64,000 nucleotides of DNA from JBJXHN01 sp046233135 (GCA_046233135.1 JBJXHN010000013.1:36192-100191); one strand, 5' to 3'; shown: positions 36,270 to 45,731, counted from the first letter of the stretch. Numbers and translations are program-made. Notes: a model not told the origin generated them from the sequence alone.

Positions 36270-37175
36270 ATGACCAAATACACGCTACCTGCCGTGACCG
36301 ATGAGGGGGGCCTGTCGCGTTACCTGACGGAAATCAAACGGTTTCCGATGCTCGAAGCACAACAGGAATACGCTCTGGCCAAACGCCTTCAGGAACATGG
36401 GGACCGCGATGCGGCCCACCAGTTGGTTACGAGCCACCTGCGCCTGGTCGCCAAGATCGCCATGGGGTATCGCCATTACGGTCTGCCCGTATCCGATCTC
36501 ATCGCCGAGGGGAACCTTGGCCTGATGAAGGCCGTTAAGAAATTCGAACCGGAAAAGGGGTTCCGTCTGGCCACCTATGCCATGTGGTGGATCAAGGCGA
36601 GCATCAACGAATACATTCTGAATTCCTGGTCCCTGGTGAAGGTGGGTACGGTCGCCGCTCAGAAGAAGCTGTTCTTCAATCTGCGTCGGCTGAAGGCCAA
36701 GCTTGGTGTCTATGAAGAAGGCGAGCTGTCGCCGGAAATCGTCGCCAAGATCGCCCACGAGCTGAAGGTCTCGGAAACAGACGTGATCATGATGAACCGT
36801 CGTCTTGCCGGTCCGGATGCGTCGCTGAACATTCCGGTCGGCGAAGATCAATCCATGGATCGCATGGACCTGCTGATGGATGAAGGCGACAACCAAGAAG
36901 ACTTGTATGCCGCGACCGAGGAGAAGAAGCTTGGCAACAAGTTGCTTCGGGACGCTCTGGATACGCTGTCCGACCGGGAACGCCACATCATCACCGCCCG
37001 GCGCCTGCGCTCCGATCCGGTGACGCTGGAGGAACTCGGCGGCGAGTACGGCGTTAGTCGGGAGCGGGTGCGTCAGATCGAGAACCGCGCCTTCGAAAAG
37101 CTTCAGGCTGCCGTGAAGAAGGCCGCCCGGACGCTGAACGAACGGCCGCCCATGGTCGCTGCGGTTCCGGCGTGA
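36270..37175 (+). CDS. rpoH: RpoH, heat-shock sigma factor sigma-32
   Basis: 301-residue group 3 sigma factor that directs RNA polymerase to heat-shock promoters. Region 1.2/2: LTEIKRFPMLEAQQEYALAK, HLRLVAKIAMGYRHYGLP, the RpoH box region AAQKKLFFNLRRLK, GEDQSMDRMD, and region 4 TLEELGGEYGVSRERVRQIE. The ATG is placed by AAAGGAG 11 bp upstream. A terminator hairpin lies 165 bp after the stop. It stands alone, as rpoH usually does in this class. Confidence 0.96.
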   Translation: MTKYTLPAVTDEGGLSRYLTEIKRFPMLEAQQEYALAKRLQEHGDRDAAHQLVTSHLRLVAKIAMGYRHYGLPVSDLIAEGNLGLMKAVKKFEPEKGFRLATYAMWWIKASINEYILNSWSLVKVGTVAAQKKLFFNLRRLKAKLGVYEEGELSPEIVAKIAHELKVSETDVIMMNRRLAGPDASLNIPVGEDQSMDRMDLLMDEGDNQEDLYAATEEKKLGNKLLRDALDTLSDRERHIITARRLRSDPVTLEELGGEYGVSRERVRQIENRAFEKLQAAVKKAARTLNERPPMVAAVPA

Positions 37176-37339
37176 TGCATCCCATAATGGGAGGCCTCTG
37201 AAAAGGCACATCGGGATGACTGCAGAAGACAAGTGACAGCAGGCGACAAACAGAAACAGACGGCCGAACACCGAAGTGACTGCGTCTTGCAGGATTGAGT
37301 GAACCGAGGGTTCAAGACACAAACTGATCGACTGATCAA

Positions 37340-37369
37340 GGCGGCTCCAGGTGAGCCGCCTAATTTTTT
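37340..37369 (+). terminator. Intrinsic terminator of rpoH
   Basis: GGCGGCTC (37340-37347) pairs with GAGCCGCC (37353-37360), loop CAGGT, followed by TAATTTTTT. It ends just before the 3' end of the convergent aminomutase gene. Confidence 0.88.
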
Positions 37370-37391
37370 GTGCTCTGCTATGTCCGGCAGG

Positions 37392-38426
37392 TCACTCGGG
37401 CGCCACCCGGTGCGTGGTGCCCTGGTGGTCGCGGACCAGCCACGTCCCGCTTCCGTCCCCGGCAGGTTCTGCGGCGCAGGGCGAAAGGGGGGCCTTGCCG
37501 TGGCCGCCGGGGATGTCGAGCACATAGGTGGGCTGGCACAGCCCCGATACCCTGCCGCGCAGGCCGGCGGCCAGGGTCTGACCGGTCTCCAGCGGCACCC
37601 GGAAATGGGCGGTGCCCGGCGCCCGGTCCAGATGGTGCAGGTAATAGGGCTTGATCCGCGCTTCGACGAAGGCCCGCATCAGCCGGGTCAGGGTCTCTGC
37701 GTCGTCGTTCACCCCGCGCAGCAGCACGGTCTGGCTGACCAAGGGCAGGCCAGCGTCCACCAGCCGGCCACAGGCGGCGCGGACCGCTGGCGTCATCTCG
37801 TCGGGATGGTTGGCGTGGACGGCGATCCACACGGCCTTGGATCCGGCCGACAGGGCGGTCACAAGATCGGGCGTAATGCGGTCGGGATCGGCGGCGGGAA
37901 CCCGGCTGTGGATCCGTATCACCCCCACATGGTCGATGGCCGACAGGGCCGCGATCAGCGCCTCCAGTCGTCGGGGGCTGAGGATCAGCGGATCGCCGCC
38001 GGTCAGGATCACTTCCCACACCGCCGGGGTGGTGCGGATGTAATCCAGGGCGGCCTCCAGATCTTCGGCGGACAGGGCCTCCATGCCGGGGCCGACGCTC
38101 TCTCGGCGGAAGCAGAAGCGGCAATAGACGGCACAGGCATGCAGCGGCATCAGAAGCACCCGGTCCGGGTAGCGGTGGACGATGCCCGGTACCGGGCTGT
38201 GGGCCGCGTCGCCAATGGGATCGGGGTGGTCATCCGGGGCGCTGTCCAGCTCGCGGGCGTCGGGCAGGTACTGGCGAGCCAGGGCGGTGGAGCCGGCGCC
38301 AATGCCTTCGGCCAACAGGGGCGTCACGGCGAGCGCATAGCGCGCCACCACCGGGCGCAGGGCGTCGACTCCGGCGGCGTCCACCAGCCCGGAACCGGAC
38401 AGCTGGTCGAGGGTGCGCAGGGTCAT
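37392..38426 (-). CDS. epmB: Lysine-2,3-aminomutase-like radical SAM/PLP enzyme (EpmB type)
   Basis: 344-residue radical SAM enzyme. The cluster motif is CAVYCRFCFRRE, followed by EVILTGGDPLIL and a PLP-lysine region DIPGGHGKAPL near the C-terminus. The length is closer to EpmB, which converts lysine to beta-lysine for elongation factor P modification, than to the roughly 416-residue catabolic KamA. epmA and efp are not seen in the window. Cofactor chemistry is firm; the EpmB versus KamA distinction is inferred from length. Confidence 0.82.
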   Translation of the reverse strand: MTLRTLDQLSGSGLVDAAGVDALRPVVARYALAVTPLLAEGIGAGSTALARQYLPDARELDSAPDDHPDPIGDAAHSPVPGIVHRYPDRVLLMPLHACAVYCRFCFRRESVGPGMEALSAEDLEAALDYIRTTPAVWEVILTGGDPLILSPRRLEALIAALSAIDHVGVIRIHSRVPAADPDRITPDLVTALSAGSKAVWIAVHANHPDEMTPAVRAACGRLVDAGLPLVSQTVLLRGVNDDAETLTRLMRAFVEARIKPYYLHHLDRAPGTAHFRVPLETGQTLAAGLRGRVSGLCQPTYVLDIPGGHGKAPLSPCAAEPAGDGSGTWLVRDHQGTTHRVAPE

Positions 38427-38744
38427 GGCGCGGACGATCCTGTCTGAAAAGAGGAAGGCGGATCCTTACCACCTTGAGGGGGCGGCCTGGAAGGGGCCTG
38501 TTGACCGACGGCGAGGGGGAGACTGGATTTACGCTGGTTATCGAAATTTCGGATGGTGGTGAAAATGATGCGGGAAGACTGGCCGTTTCTGGTGGTCCCG
38601 GCCCTTGAGAAATATGGCGGAAAGTCCAGGTGAGCGGCACATTTGGGTCAACTTCCTGTGATTTCGCCATTGCGGCATCTTTCCCTACCGCGATTTGCGC
38701 TCTACCTAACTGGCCTGGGGTACTGGCGATAAGGAGCCGCGCCA
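38427..38744. other. Divergent intergenic region aminomutase / chemoreceptor
   Basis: 318 bp with no coding frame of merit. Two short C/G-rich direct runs only; no promoter pair stands out. The chemoreceptor ribosome site ATAAGGAG is at 38728-38735. Confidence 0.4.
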
Positions 38745-40760
38745 ATGGCGTTGAAGGATGTCCGTCTCGGCAAGAAGATTGGGGGCGGATTCGCCGTTCT
38801 GATTCTTCTCATCGTGGCCCTGGGGGCCGCATCGGTGTTTTCACTTCAGCGGATCGACCGGGGGCTCCACGCCTTCCAACAGTTGTCCGATGGCGCCAAT
38901 GTGATGAATGGTGTTCATTCGGCTATGCTGACGATGGATGCCACCATCGGCAAATTCATCGTCACCGGTGATCCGAGCCTGGTGACCTCGGTGGATCAGG
39001 TGGTCGAACAGGCCACGTCGACTGCACGAGAGGCATCCCGGGGCGCGTCGGCTGCCGGCGTGGACGATGTCGCGACGATGCTCTCTCGGGCGTCGGACCT
39101 GATCGGCGAGTACCAGGCGGCTTTCCACACCCTGGCCGATCTGCGGCAGCAGCGGGATGCCATGGCCGACACCATGGAGACACTGGGGGAGCAGACCGCC
39201 GGAATTCTGCGGGAAACCATGAAGGCAGCGGACAACACCGGCAATTCCACCACGGTTTATGTGGCCGGCACGGCGCTGGAGGATTTGCTGAGCGCCCAGT
39301 TGCTGACCTATCAATTCCACAAGGAAACGACGCCGGAACTGGCCGAGCAGACTCTGGAGGAATTACGGGCGGTGGGTGCCAATGTGGACCTGTTCATGGC
39401 GTTCCTGCCCGACGAGGAGAGCCGGACTGAGGCCAACAAGGCCCTGGAGACGGTGGCGCGCTATCGCGCCGAGTTCGAGCGGTCGGTGGCGGTGATCGAG
39501 CAGCGCCATGATCTATTGTACAACAAGCTGGCACCGCTGGCCAACGAGGTGGCCACTGTGGTCGATCAGGCCCGCGACCGGACCCTGGAGCTTCAGGCCG
39601 AACTGAGCAAGGAGGCCGGGGCAACCGTTGATCGATCGACCATTCTCAGCCTCGTTTTGGGGTTGGGTGCGGTGGTGTTCGGGGTTATCGCGGCTCTGGT
39701 GGTCGGCCGGGGGATCGCCGTGCCGATCCAGAAGATGACCGACGCCATGACCCATCTGGCGCGCAACGATTTCTCTGTCACCATTCCGGCCACCGACCAT
39801 AAGGACGAGGTGGGAGATATGGCCAAGGCCATGGCCGTCTTCCGCGACGGCATGGTGCAGGCCGCCGAGGCCCGCCAGCAGGCCGAGAAGGAACAGGCAG
39901 CCCGGGCCGCGCGGTCCAAGCGCATCGAGGAAATGACCGGCGGGTTCGACCGGGACGTGGGCGAGGTGCTGCACACCCTGACCGCCGCCACCACGCAGCT
40001 GAAGGGAACGGCGCAATCCCTGCAGCGGGTGTCAGGGGAAACCAACAGTCGCTCCATGACCGTGGCGTCGGCGGCCGAGCAGGCCAGTTCCAACGTGGAA
40101 ACCGTGGCCTCAGCCGCCGAAGAGCTGAACGCCTCGTCGCTGGAAATCGGCCGGCAGGCGAACCTGTCCAGCGATATCGCCCGCAAGGCCAGCGAACGGG
40201 CGCGGGGCACCAGCGATCAGGTGGGAGCCCTGGCCTCGGCGGTGGACAGCATCGGCGAGGTGGTGACCCTGATCACCGACATCGCCAGCCAGACCAACCT
40301 CCTGGCCCTGAACGCGACGATCGAGGCTGCCCGCGCCGGCGATGCGGGCAAGGGGTTCGCCGTGGTCGCCAACGAGGTCAAGAGCCTGGCCAACCAGACC
40401 GGCCGGGCGACGGAAGAGATCAGCAAGCAGATCGCCGACGTCCAGTCCCAGACCCGCGAGGCCGTGGCGGGCATCAGCGAGATCGTCCAGGTGATCGAGG
40501 ACGTGACCCAGGCTGCCGCCGCCATCGCCGCAGCGGTGGAAGAGCAGAACGCTGCCACCCAGGAAATCGCCCGCAATGTGCAGGAGGCCTCGCGCGGCAC
40601 CGGCGAGGTCAGCCAGACCATTCGGGGCGTTACCGAAGGGGCGGAGGAAACCGGCGCGTCCGCCAACCAGGTGCTGTCCGCCGCCACGGACCTGGGCGAG
40701 AAGGCCAGCCGGCTGGAAGCAACCGTTCAAAGCTTCCTGCAAGGGGTTCGGACGGCTTAA
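38745..40760 (+). CDS. Methyl-accepting chemotaxis protein with long periplasmic helical (HBM-like) sensor
   Basis: 671-residue chemoreceptor. TM1 lies at about residues 14-33 (FAVLILLIVALGAASVFSL); an all-helical ligand domain follows to about 298, of the helical bimodular type; TM2 is about 299-322 (LSLVLGLGAVVFGVIAALVV). HAMP and the signalling domain follow, with the hairpin tip near residue 520 (QTNLLALNATIEAARAGDAG). No CheR-docking pentapeptide is visible at the C-terminus. It is a solitary receptor; its ligand is unknown. Confidence 0.93.
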   Translation: MALKDVRLGKKIGGGFAVLILLIVALGAASVFSLQRIDRGLHAFQQLSDGANVMNGVHSAMLTMDATIGKFIVTGDPSLVTSVDQVVEQATSTAREASRGASAAGVDDVATMLSRASDLIGEYQAAFHTLADLRQQRDAMADTMETLGEQTAGILRETMKAADNTGNSTTVYVAGTALEDLLSAQLLTYQFHKETTPELAEQTLEELRAVGANVDLFMAFLPDEESRTEANKALETVARYRAEFERSVAVIEQRHDLLYNKLAPLANEVATVVDQARDRTLELQAELSKEAGATVDRSTILSLVLGLGAVVFGVIAALVVGRGIAVPIQKMTDAMTHLARNDFSVTIPATDHKDEVGDMAKAMAVFRDGMVQAAEARQQAEKEQAARAARSKRIEEMTGGFDRDVGEVLHTLTAATTQLKGTAQSLQRVSGETNSRSMTVASAAEQASSNVETVASAAEELNASSLEIGRQANLSSDIARKASERARGTSDQVGALASAVDSIGEVVTLITDIASQTNLLALNATIEAARAGDAGKGFAVVANEVKSLANQTGRATEEISKQIADVQSQTREAVAGISEIVQVIEDVTQAAAAIAAAVEEQNAATQEIARNVQEASRGTGEVSQTIRGVTEGAEETGASANQVLSAATDLGEKASRLEATVQSFLQGVRTA

Positions 40761-40829
40761 GGGCTTGAGATCGGCAGGGGCGCGGGGTAACACGGAGTCC
40801 CCGCGCTTTCAGCCGTTTCGAGGCCTCTC

Positions 40830-41387
40830 ATGACCGATATACCGACCGCTGCCGACGCGTCAGCCGTGTCTTCCGGTTCTGCCAGCCGGGCCGATCTGTT
40901 CATCCGCCTGACCGAGCTGGGCATCGCCACCACCACCACCGACCACCCGCCGGTCTATACGGTGGAAGAAGCCAAGGTGACCTACGACGCCATTCCGGGC
41001 GTTCACTGCAAGAACCTGTTCCTGAAGGACGCCAAGGGTCAGCTGTGGCTGGTGGTCTGTCCCCACGACCGGGATGTGGAGATGAAAAGCCTGCACAAGC
41101 GGATCGGCGCCAAGCGGCTGTCGTTCGGCAGCGCCGACCGGCTGAAGGCGGCGCTGGGGGTGATCCCGGGGTCGGTCACGCCGTTCGCCCTGATCAATGA
41201 TCCCGGACAGGCGGTCAATGTGGTGCTGGACGCGGAGATGATGACCCGGGACCAACTGAATTTTCATCCGCTGGAAAATACGGCCACCACGACCATCACC
41301 AGCGGTGATTTGCGCCGTTTCATAGAGGCTTGCGGCCATGCGCCCCAGGTGGTGGACCTGACCGCGCCTCTGCCGGCGGAGGGCTGA
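40830..41387 (+). CDS. proX: Prolyl-tRNA editing protein (YbaK/ProXp family)
   Basis: 185-residue cytoplasmic trans-editing enzyme that hydrolyses Ala-tRNA(Pro) mischarged by ProRS. Evidence: GIATTTTDHPPVYTVEEAK, CKNLFLKDAKGQLWLVV (catalytic lysine region), KRLSFGSADRLKAALGVIPGSVTPFAL, VNVVLDAEM and FHPLENTATTTI. A Ser/Ala-rich 20-residue N-terminal extension precedes the domain. Length and motifs match the PrdX/ProXp-ala group. It is a single gene, 69 bp after the chemoreceptor. Confidence 0.92.
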   Translation: MTDIPTAADASAVSSGSASRADLFIRLTELGIATTTTDHPPVYTVEEAKVTYDAIPGVHCKNLFLKDAKGQLWLVVCPHDRDVEMKSLHKRIGAKRLSFGSADRLKAALGVIPGSVTPFALINDPGQAVNVVLDAEMMTRDQLNFHPLENTATTTITSGDLRRFIEACGHAPQVVDLTAPLPAEG

Positions 41388-41599
41388 GCCGAGTCGTGTG
41401 CTGCGGCGCATGATGACATGCCGATCCGGGATCCCCACATGCTGCCGCGCGGCGGCAGGCGGTGTCCTCGTCGGTCGGCATCCCCGGGGGGGCCTCTCCC
41501 CGGAAAAGCAACAAACAACAGATGCCGGCCCGTGTTGTGCCGGAGCCCCAAGGGACCTGATAGGGATCTCGCCGGGGTGCACGTTAGGGAGGAACACCC

Positions 41600-43039
41600 A
41601 TGAGTGAGGCCGCTGCCGCCGCACCCGTTTCCGAAGCCGCACCCCCTGACGGGGCCGGGGGACCCTCTGCCCTGCCGCCGGCCGTTGCCGCGCGGCTGAC
41701 TGCCTTGCTGGGCAAGCGCTTCACCACCGCCCGGGCGGTGCGGGAGCAGCACGGGCGGGACGAAAGCTACCACACCCCTTGTCCCCCCGATGCCGTTGCT
41801 TTTGCAGAAAGCACGGACGAGGTGGCGGCCATCGTCCGCACCTGCGCCGAATACAAGGTGGCGGTGATTCCCTTCGGCACCGGGACGTCTCTGGAAGGCC
41901 ATGTCGCGGCGCTGAACGGCGGGATCTGCATCGACCTCAGCGGTATGAACGCCGTCCTGGAGGTGCGTCCCGAAGATATGGACGTCACCGTCCAGGCCGG
42001 TGTGACCCGCAAGCAGTTGAACACCTATCTGCGCGATACGGGGCTGTTCTTTCCCATCGATCCCGGGGCGGATGCCTCGCTGGGGGGCATGGCGGCGACC
42101 CGGGCGTCGGGCACCAATGCGGTGCGCTACGGCACCATGCGCGAAGCGGTGCTGGCCCTGACCGTGGTCACGGCCGACGGCCGGGTGATGCAGACCAGCC
42201 GGCGCGCGCGCAAATCCTCGGCCGGCTATGACCTGACCCGCCTGTTCGTGGGCAGCGAAGGCACTCTGGGGGTGATCACCGAGGTGACCCTGCGCCTGCA
42301 CGGCATCCCGGAAACCATGGCCGCCGCCGTCTGTCCGTTCCCTGGCGTCAAGGCGGCGGTGGACACGGTGATCCAGACCATCCAGGCCGGCGTGCCGGTG
42401 GCTCGCATCGAGTTCCTCGATTCGCGGCAGCTGGATGCGGTGAACCGCTATTCCGGCCTGTCCTACCGGGTGGCGCCGACCCTGTTCTTCGAATTCCACG
42501 GGTCTCCGGATTATGTGAAAGAGCAGGTGGAAATGGTCGAGGCCCTGGCCGCCGAGCAGGGGGGCGAGGGTTTCCAGTGGGCGGAAGATGCGGAGGCGCG
42601 GGACCGTCTGTGGACGGCGCGCCACAATGCCTATTACGCCGGGCTGGCGATGAAGCCGGGCGGCAAGGGCTTTTCCTCGGACGTCTGCGTGCCGATCAGC
42701 CGCCTGGCCGACTGCATCACCGAAACCGACGCGGATCTGGCCGGCTGTTCGGTGTTCACCAGCATGGTCGGCCATGTGGGAGACGGGAATTTCCACGTGC
42801 TGTTCGTCTTCGACCCCGACAAGCCCGAAGAACTGGAGGAGGCCAAGGCGCTGAGTGACCGCATCGTTGCCCGCGCCCTGGCCATGGACGGCACCTGCAC
42901 CGGCGAGCACGGTGTGGGCTACGGCAAGATGGCCTTCCTGGAACAGGAACACGGCGAAGCCTTGGACATGATGCGGGCCATCAAGCGGGCGCTGGATCCC
43001 GACAACATCATGAACCCTGGCAAGATCGTGCGGGTATGA
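41600..43039 (+). CDS. FAD-linked 2-hydroxyacid dehydrogenase (D-lactate/glycolate oxidase GlcD-type)
   Basis: 479-residue PCMH-type flavoprotein that oxidises D-2-hydroxyacids such as D-lactate or glycolate and passes electrons to the respiratory chain. The FAD site is FGTGTSLEGHVAALNGG and GGMAATRASGTNAVRYGTMR. The C-terminal catalytic region is GHVGDGNFHVLFVFD, GTCTGEHGVGYGK and the final DPDNIMNPGKIV. AGGGAGGAACACCC precedes the ATG. No GlcE/GlcF neighbours are present, so it is more like the single-subunit D-lactate dehydrogenase (cytochrome). It overlaps the next small gene by ATGA. Confidence 0.9.
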   Translation: MSEAAAAAPVSEAAPPDGAGGPSALPPAVAARLTALLGKRFTTARAVREQHGRDESYHTPCPPDAVAFAESTDEVAAIVRTCAEYKVAVIPFGTGTSLEGHVAALNGGICIDLSGMNAVLEVRPEDMDVTVQAGVTRKQLNTYLRDTGLFFPIDPGADASLGGMAATRASGTNAVRYGTMREAVLALTVVTADGRVMQTSRRARKSSAGYDLTRLFVGSEGTLGVITEVTLRLHGIPETMAAAVCPFPGVKAAVDTVIQTIQAGVPVARIEFLDSRQLDAVNRYSGLSYRVAPTLFFEFHGSPDYVKEQVEMVEALAAEQGGEGFQWAEDAEARDRLWTARHNAYYAGLAMKPGGKGFSSDVCVPISRLADCITETDADLAGCSVFTSMVGHVGDGNFHVLFVFDPDKPEELEEAKALSDRIVARALAMDGTCTGEHGVGYGKMAFLEQEHGEALDMMRAIKRALDPDNIMNPGKIVRV

Positions 43040-43254
43040 CGGAACCGGGGGATGGCCGGAAGCCGAAGCGGCGGGCGGACGGCGGCGAGAGCCGGGTGCG
43101 GGTATCGCCCCTGGACCCGGCGGCGGAGGAGGAGTCGCAGGTCTTTCGCGGCAACCGTGAAGGCCCGCCGGCACGGTCCGTGCCCCGGAAACCGGTCAAG
43201 CGGGAAGCGATTACCGTGACCCTGGGGAAAATCGATCCCCGGCGGGGGTGGTAG
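43036..43254 (+). CDS. Small charged hypothetical protein coupled to the FAD dehydrogenase
   Basis: 72-residue, highly charged protein without membrane segment or cysteine (MTEPGDGRKPKRRADGGE... and a C-terminal KREAITVTLGKIDPRRGW). The ATG overlaps the stop of the dehydrogenase, so it is probably translated from the same message. It converges with a minus-strand gene 12 bp away. No family recognised. Confidence 0.5.
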   Translation: MTEPGDGRKPKRRADGGESRVRVSPLDPAAEEESQVFRGNREGPPARSVPRKPVKREAITVTLGKIDPRRGW

Positions 43255-43266
43255 CGGGCAGGGAGC

Positions 43267-44040
43267 TTACGCGTTCGTGTGCGGCCAGGGCGGCATGTGC
43301 TCCGAGGCCCGGGACACCGGGTGAACCGGCGGCGATGGGGGTGTCAGCGCCAGATTGAGGCGGCTGTGGGAGCGCAGGCGCGGGGGATCGCGCGGCGGCG
43401 GCGGCGCGAAGGGCAGGCGGGGCAGGGTGCGCAGCGCCTTGGCCTGATCGGGCAGGCCGGCGGCCTCGGCCAGGGCGGCCAGGGCCTGGGCGGCGGCGGC
43501 CCGGTCTTCCAGGAAAGTATCGATTCCCTCGGCGATGACCATGATCAGGCTGTCGACGGCATCGCGCAGGCGGGTGTTGTCGTGGGACAGGCGCTCGCGC
43601 TCGCGCTCTACCGTCAGGGCGGCGTCGGCCAGGGCGGCCAGGTTGTGGCGCAGCCGGCCGCTGTCCCGGCGCAATTGCGCCATTTCGCTGGGCAGCATGG
43701 CCGTGGCGGTCGCCGGCTGGCCCGCAGCCCGGGCCTTGTCTTCCAGATGTTTGGCAAAAGAGGAGACGCGGACCGCTAATGCCTGGTGAAACAGCGGAAG
43801 ACTCCCCACCTTTGGTATGAGACCGGCGCCACGAAGAGCGTCGGCGTGCCGGCCGTCCCGGGAGAGACGGCCAAGCACCACCGGAAGGTCGCACAGGATC
43901 GTCGCTGCGGGCAGGTCACCACAGAGGGCCATCCAGTCGGCCAACATCGCCGGATCGCGGCCATCGCCCAGAAACTGATTCCGGGAGAGGGCTTCTTTCA
44001 AGCGGGATGTCAGAACGGTGACGGGATCGGGAGCGGCCAT
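43267..44040 (-). CDS. Hypothetical protein with coiled-coil centre
   Basis: 257-residue soluble protein. The N-terminal half (residues 1-100) is helical with DPVTVLTSRLKEALSRNQ and a LCGDLPAATILCDLPVVLGR segment. A coiled coil occupies about 118-165 (EMAQLRRDSGRLRHNL, VERERERLSHDNTRLR). The last 50 residues are Pro/Arg-rich and probably disordered. No family or function recognised. It is a single gene, divergent from the alpha/beta hydrolase. Confidence 0.6.
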   Translation of the reverse strand: MAAPDPVTVLTSRLKEALSRNQFLGDGRDPAMLADWMALCGDLPAATILCDLPVVLGRLSRDGRHADALRGAGLIPKVGSLPLFHQALAVRVSSFAKHLEDKARAAGQPATATAMLPSEMAQLRRDSGRLRHNLAALADAALTVERERERLSHDNTRLRDAVDSLIMVIAEGIDTFLEDRAAAAQALAALAEAAGLPDQAKALRTLPRLPFAPPPPRDPPRLRSHSRLNLALTPPSPPVHPVSRASEHMPPWPHTNA

Positions 44041-44275
44041 GGGAAACCCTGACGATGCTGGGACGAACTCGGTACGGGATTGGTTTAGTCCCTATTGCTT
44101 GCCGGTCCCTTAACACCGATGCTGATGTTCGCTCGATTTTCTCCGGTGCGGGAACGGGACGGGCCGCCGCCGTATTACAGGCGTGTCCGATGAGCGGGTA
44201 CCGGTCTTCCGGAAAGGCATCCGGCGACTCCGTGGGGGAGGCGCAGGCGCTGAGGCATCGAAAGGAACCCCCACC

Positions 44276-45181
44276 ATGTTGCTGACCCGCCCCCATACCA
44301 TCCCCTGGGATCGCCCGTTGCGGGCCGTATCCTGGACCAGATTCGATCGAGCTCCGGTGGGCACCGTGGTCGCCCTGCATGGCTATGGGGATACGCGGGG
44401 AGCCTTTTCCCTCGCGGGTCCGGCCTGGGCGGACCGCGGCCTGTCGGTGCTGGCCTATGACCAGCCCGGATTCGGGCGGGAGCCGGCCCGCTGGCCCGGA
44501 GTCGAGGCTTTGGTCGGTGCCCTGGAAGCGGCCTGTTCCCATGCCACCAAGGTATGGCCCGGCCGGCCGGTGTTTCTGGCCGGCGAAAGCATGGGCGGCA
44601 GCGTCGCCCTGCTGGCCCTGGCGCGGGATCTGTGTCCGGATGTGGTGGGCGCGGTGATGGCCGAACCCGGCGTGCGGGGCGCGGTGCCGGCGCGGCGCAC
44701 CAGTCTGGCCATGCTGAGCCTTCTGGGGACGCTGGTGCCCTGGCTTTCCCGCCCCCTGGACCTGCGGGAGGATCGCGGTCTGGATGACGAGGCCCGGAGC
44801 CGGCTGGATATGGACCCGGACCTGCACGCCCGGGTCACGCTGGGCCAATATGCCCATCTGGTGCGACTCGCCGAACTGGCGACGCGGGCGGCGCCTTCGG
44901 TGGCTCGGCCGGTTCTGTTGCAGCGAGGCCATGGCCGCGGCATCGTGCGGGGAGCCTCAGTCGACGGTCTCACCCGTAGCCTGGGCGGGGCGTCGTCCTG
45001 CTGGGTTGATCCCCAGGCGCCTCATCTGCTGTGGCAGGGACGGCGCTGGCGCAAGGCGGTGGCCGAGGCGGCGGACTGGATGCTTGCAGGGCTGGGCGTG
45101 GGGCGCAGCGTGGGCTTCCTCAACGGTCAGGCGGTGCCGCGCGATGCCGCAGCCACCGCAGCGCCGCCAAGGCTGCCATGA
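44276..45181 (+). CDS. Alpha/beta hydrolase (monoglyceride lipase / lysophospholipase-like)
   Basis: 301-residue alpha/beta hydrolase. Oxyanion region is VVALHGYGDTRGAFSL, the strand LSVLAYDQPGFG, nucleophile elbow LAGESMGGSVALL (Ser), and a late histidine in VDPQAPHLLW; the acid residue is not certain. The ATG at 44276 has AAAGGAACCCCCACC upstream; a longer frame from 44183 has no such site. Its 3' end overlaps 62 bp with the convergent small membrane protein gene. Substrate unknown. Confidence 0.85.
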   Translation: MLLTRPHTIPWDRPLRAVSWTRFDRAPVGTVVALHGYGDTRGAFSLAGPAWADRGLSVLAYDQPGFGREPARWPGVEALVGALEAACSHATKVWPGRPVFLAGESMGGSVALLALARDLCPDVVGAVMAEPGVRGAVPARRTSLAMLSLLGTLVPWLSRPLDLREDRGLDDEARSRLDMDPDLHARVTLGQYAHLVRLAELATRAAPSVARPVLLQRGHGRGIVRGASVDGLTRSLGGASSCWVDPQAPHLLWQGRRWRKAVAEAADWMLAGLGVGRSVGFLNGQAVPRDAAATAAPPRLP

Positions 45182-45362
45182 GCACCAGACCGGCCGCAGC
45201 GACGGCAAGCAGCCAGCCGGCCACCTGAAACAGGGTGGCGATCCCCTGCCAGATCCACAGGAACGCCTCGACCACCGCCATCAGCGGCGGGATGGAGGCA
45301 ATCCAGGCCATCAAACTTTCCACCATGGGGCGGATCTCCCTCCCGTCCTTGAACTTCTCCAT
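45120..45362 (-). CDS. Small membrane protein with two hydrophobic segments
   Basis: 80-residue hydrophobic protein. Two predicted helices lie around residues 13-37 and 43-69 (IWQGIATLFQVAGWLLAVA; GLVLMAALAALRWL). Two starts are possible: ATG 45362, whose upstream region is the arm of a strong hairpin, or ATG 45326 with GGGAGGGAG upstream. The end overlaps the hydrolase gene on the other strand. Function unknown. Confidence 0.45.
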   Translation of the reverse strand: MEKFKDGREIRPMVESLMAWIASIPPLMAVVEAFLWIWQGIATLFQVAGWLLAVAAAGLVLMAALAALRWLRHRAAPPDR

Positions 45363-45369
45363 ATAAGAA

Positions 45370-45400
45370 GCCCCCCGGGCGCCGTCAGCGTCCGGGGGGC
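45370..45400 (-). terminator. GC-rich hairpin after the DUF1127 gene
   Basis: GCCCCCCGG (45370-45378) pairs with CCGGGGGGC (45392-45400). On the minus strand it follows the DUF1127 stop and is succeeded by TTCTTAT, a weak T-tract. It also ends only 8 bp before the ATG at 45362, so read-through transcripts would have the small membrane protein's upstream region in a hairpin. Confidence 0.6.
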
Positions 45401-45479
45401 CAGGGGAACTCTTCAGGGATTGGGCTGGGGTGAGGAGCGCCCCTGTTGGGGAATGGGGTGGGGGAGAAGAACGGCCGGG

Positions 45480-45731
45480 TTACCAGCGGGTGCCGTGGTG
45501 GGATTTGCCGTCGTGCATCACCCGGTCCACATCGGAGCGGCTGAGGCCGATATCGGCCAGCGAGCGGTCGCTGAGGGCTTGCAGGGCACGCATTTCCCGA
45601 CGGTATTCCATGCGGGTCATGATCCGGTCCACGGTACGGGCACACCAGGCGCCCAGGGCACCCAGGCGCGCGGTCAGACCGCGGGTGGCGGCGGCGTTGG
45701 GGGTGGCAATGGAACAAGACTGGCTGCTCAT
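45480..45731 (-). CDS. DUF1127 family small protein
   Basis: 83-residue basic protein with the DUF1127 (YjiS-like) C-terminal core: RREMRALQALSDRSLADIGLSRSDVDRV. Arginine-rich small DUF1127 proteins act in post-transcriptional control and in phosphate and carbon metabolism in other alphaproteobacteria. GGAGACGAAACA precedes the ATG at 45729-45731. It is divergent from a GcvA-like LysR gene, and the same pair recurs at 46913-48399. Confidence 0.85.
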   Translation of the reverse strand: MSSQSCSIATPNAAATRGLTARLGALGAWCARTVDRIMTRMEYRREMRALQALSDRSLADIGLSRSDVDRVMHDGKSHHGTRW

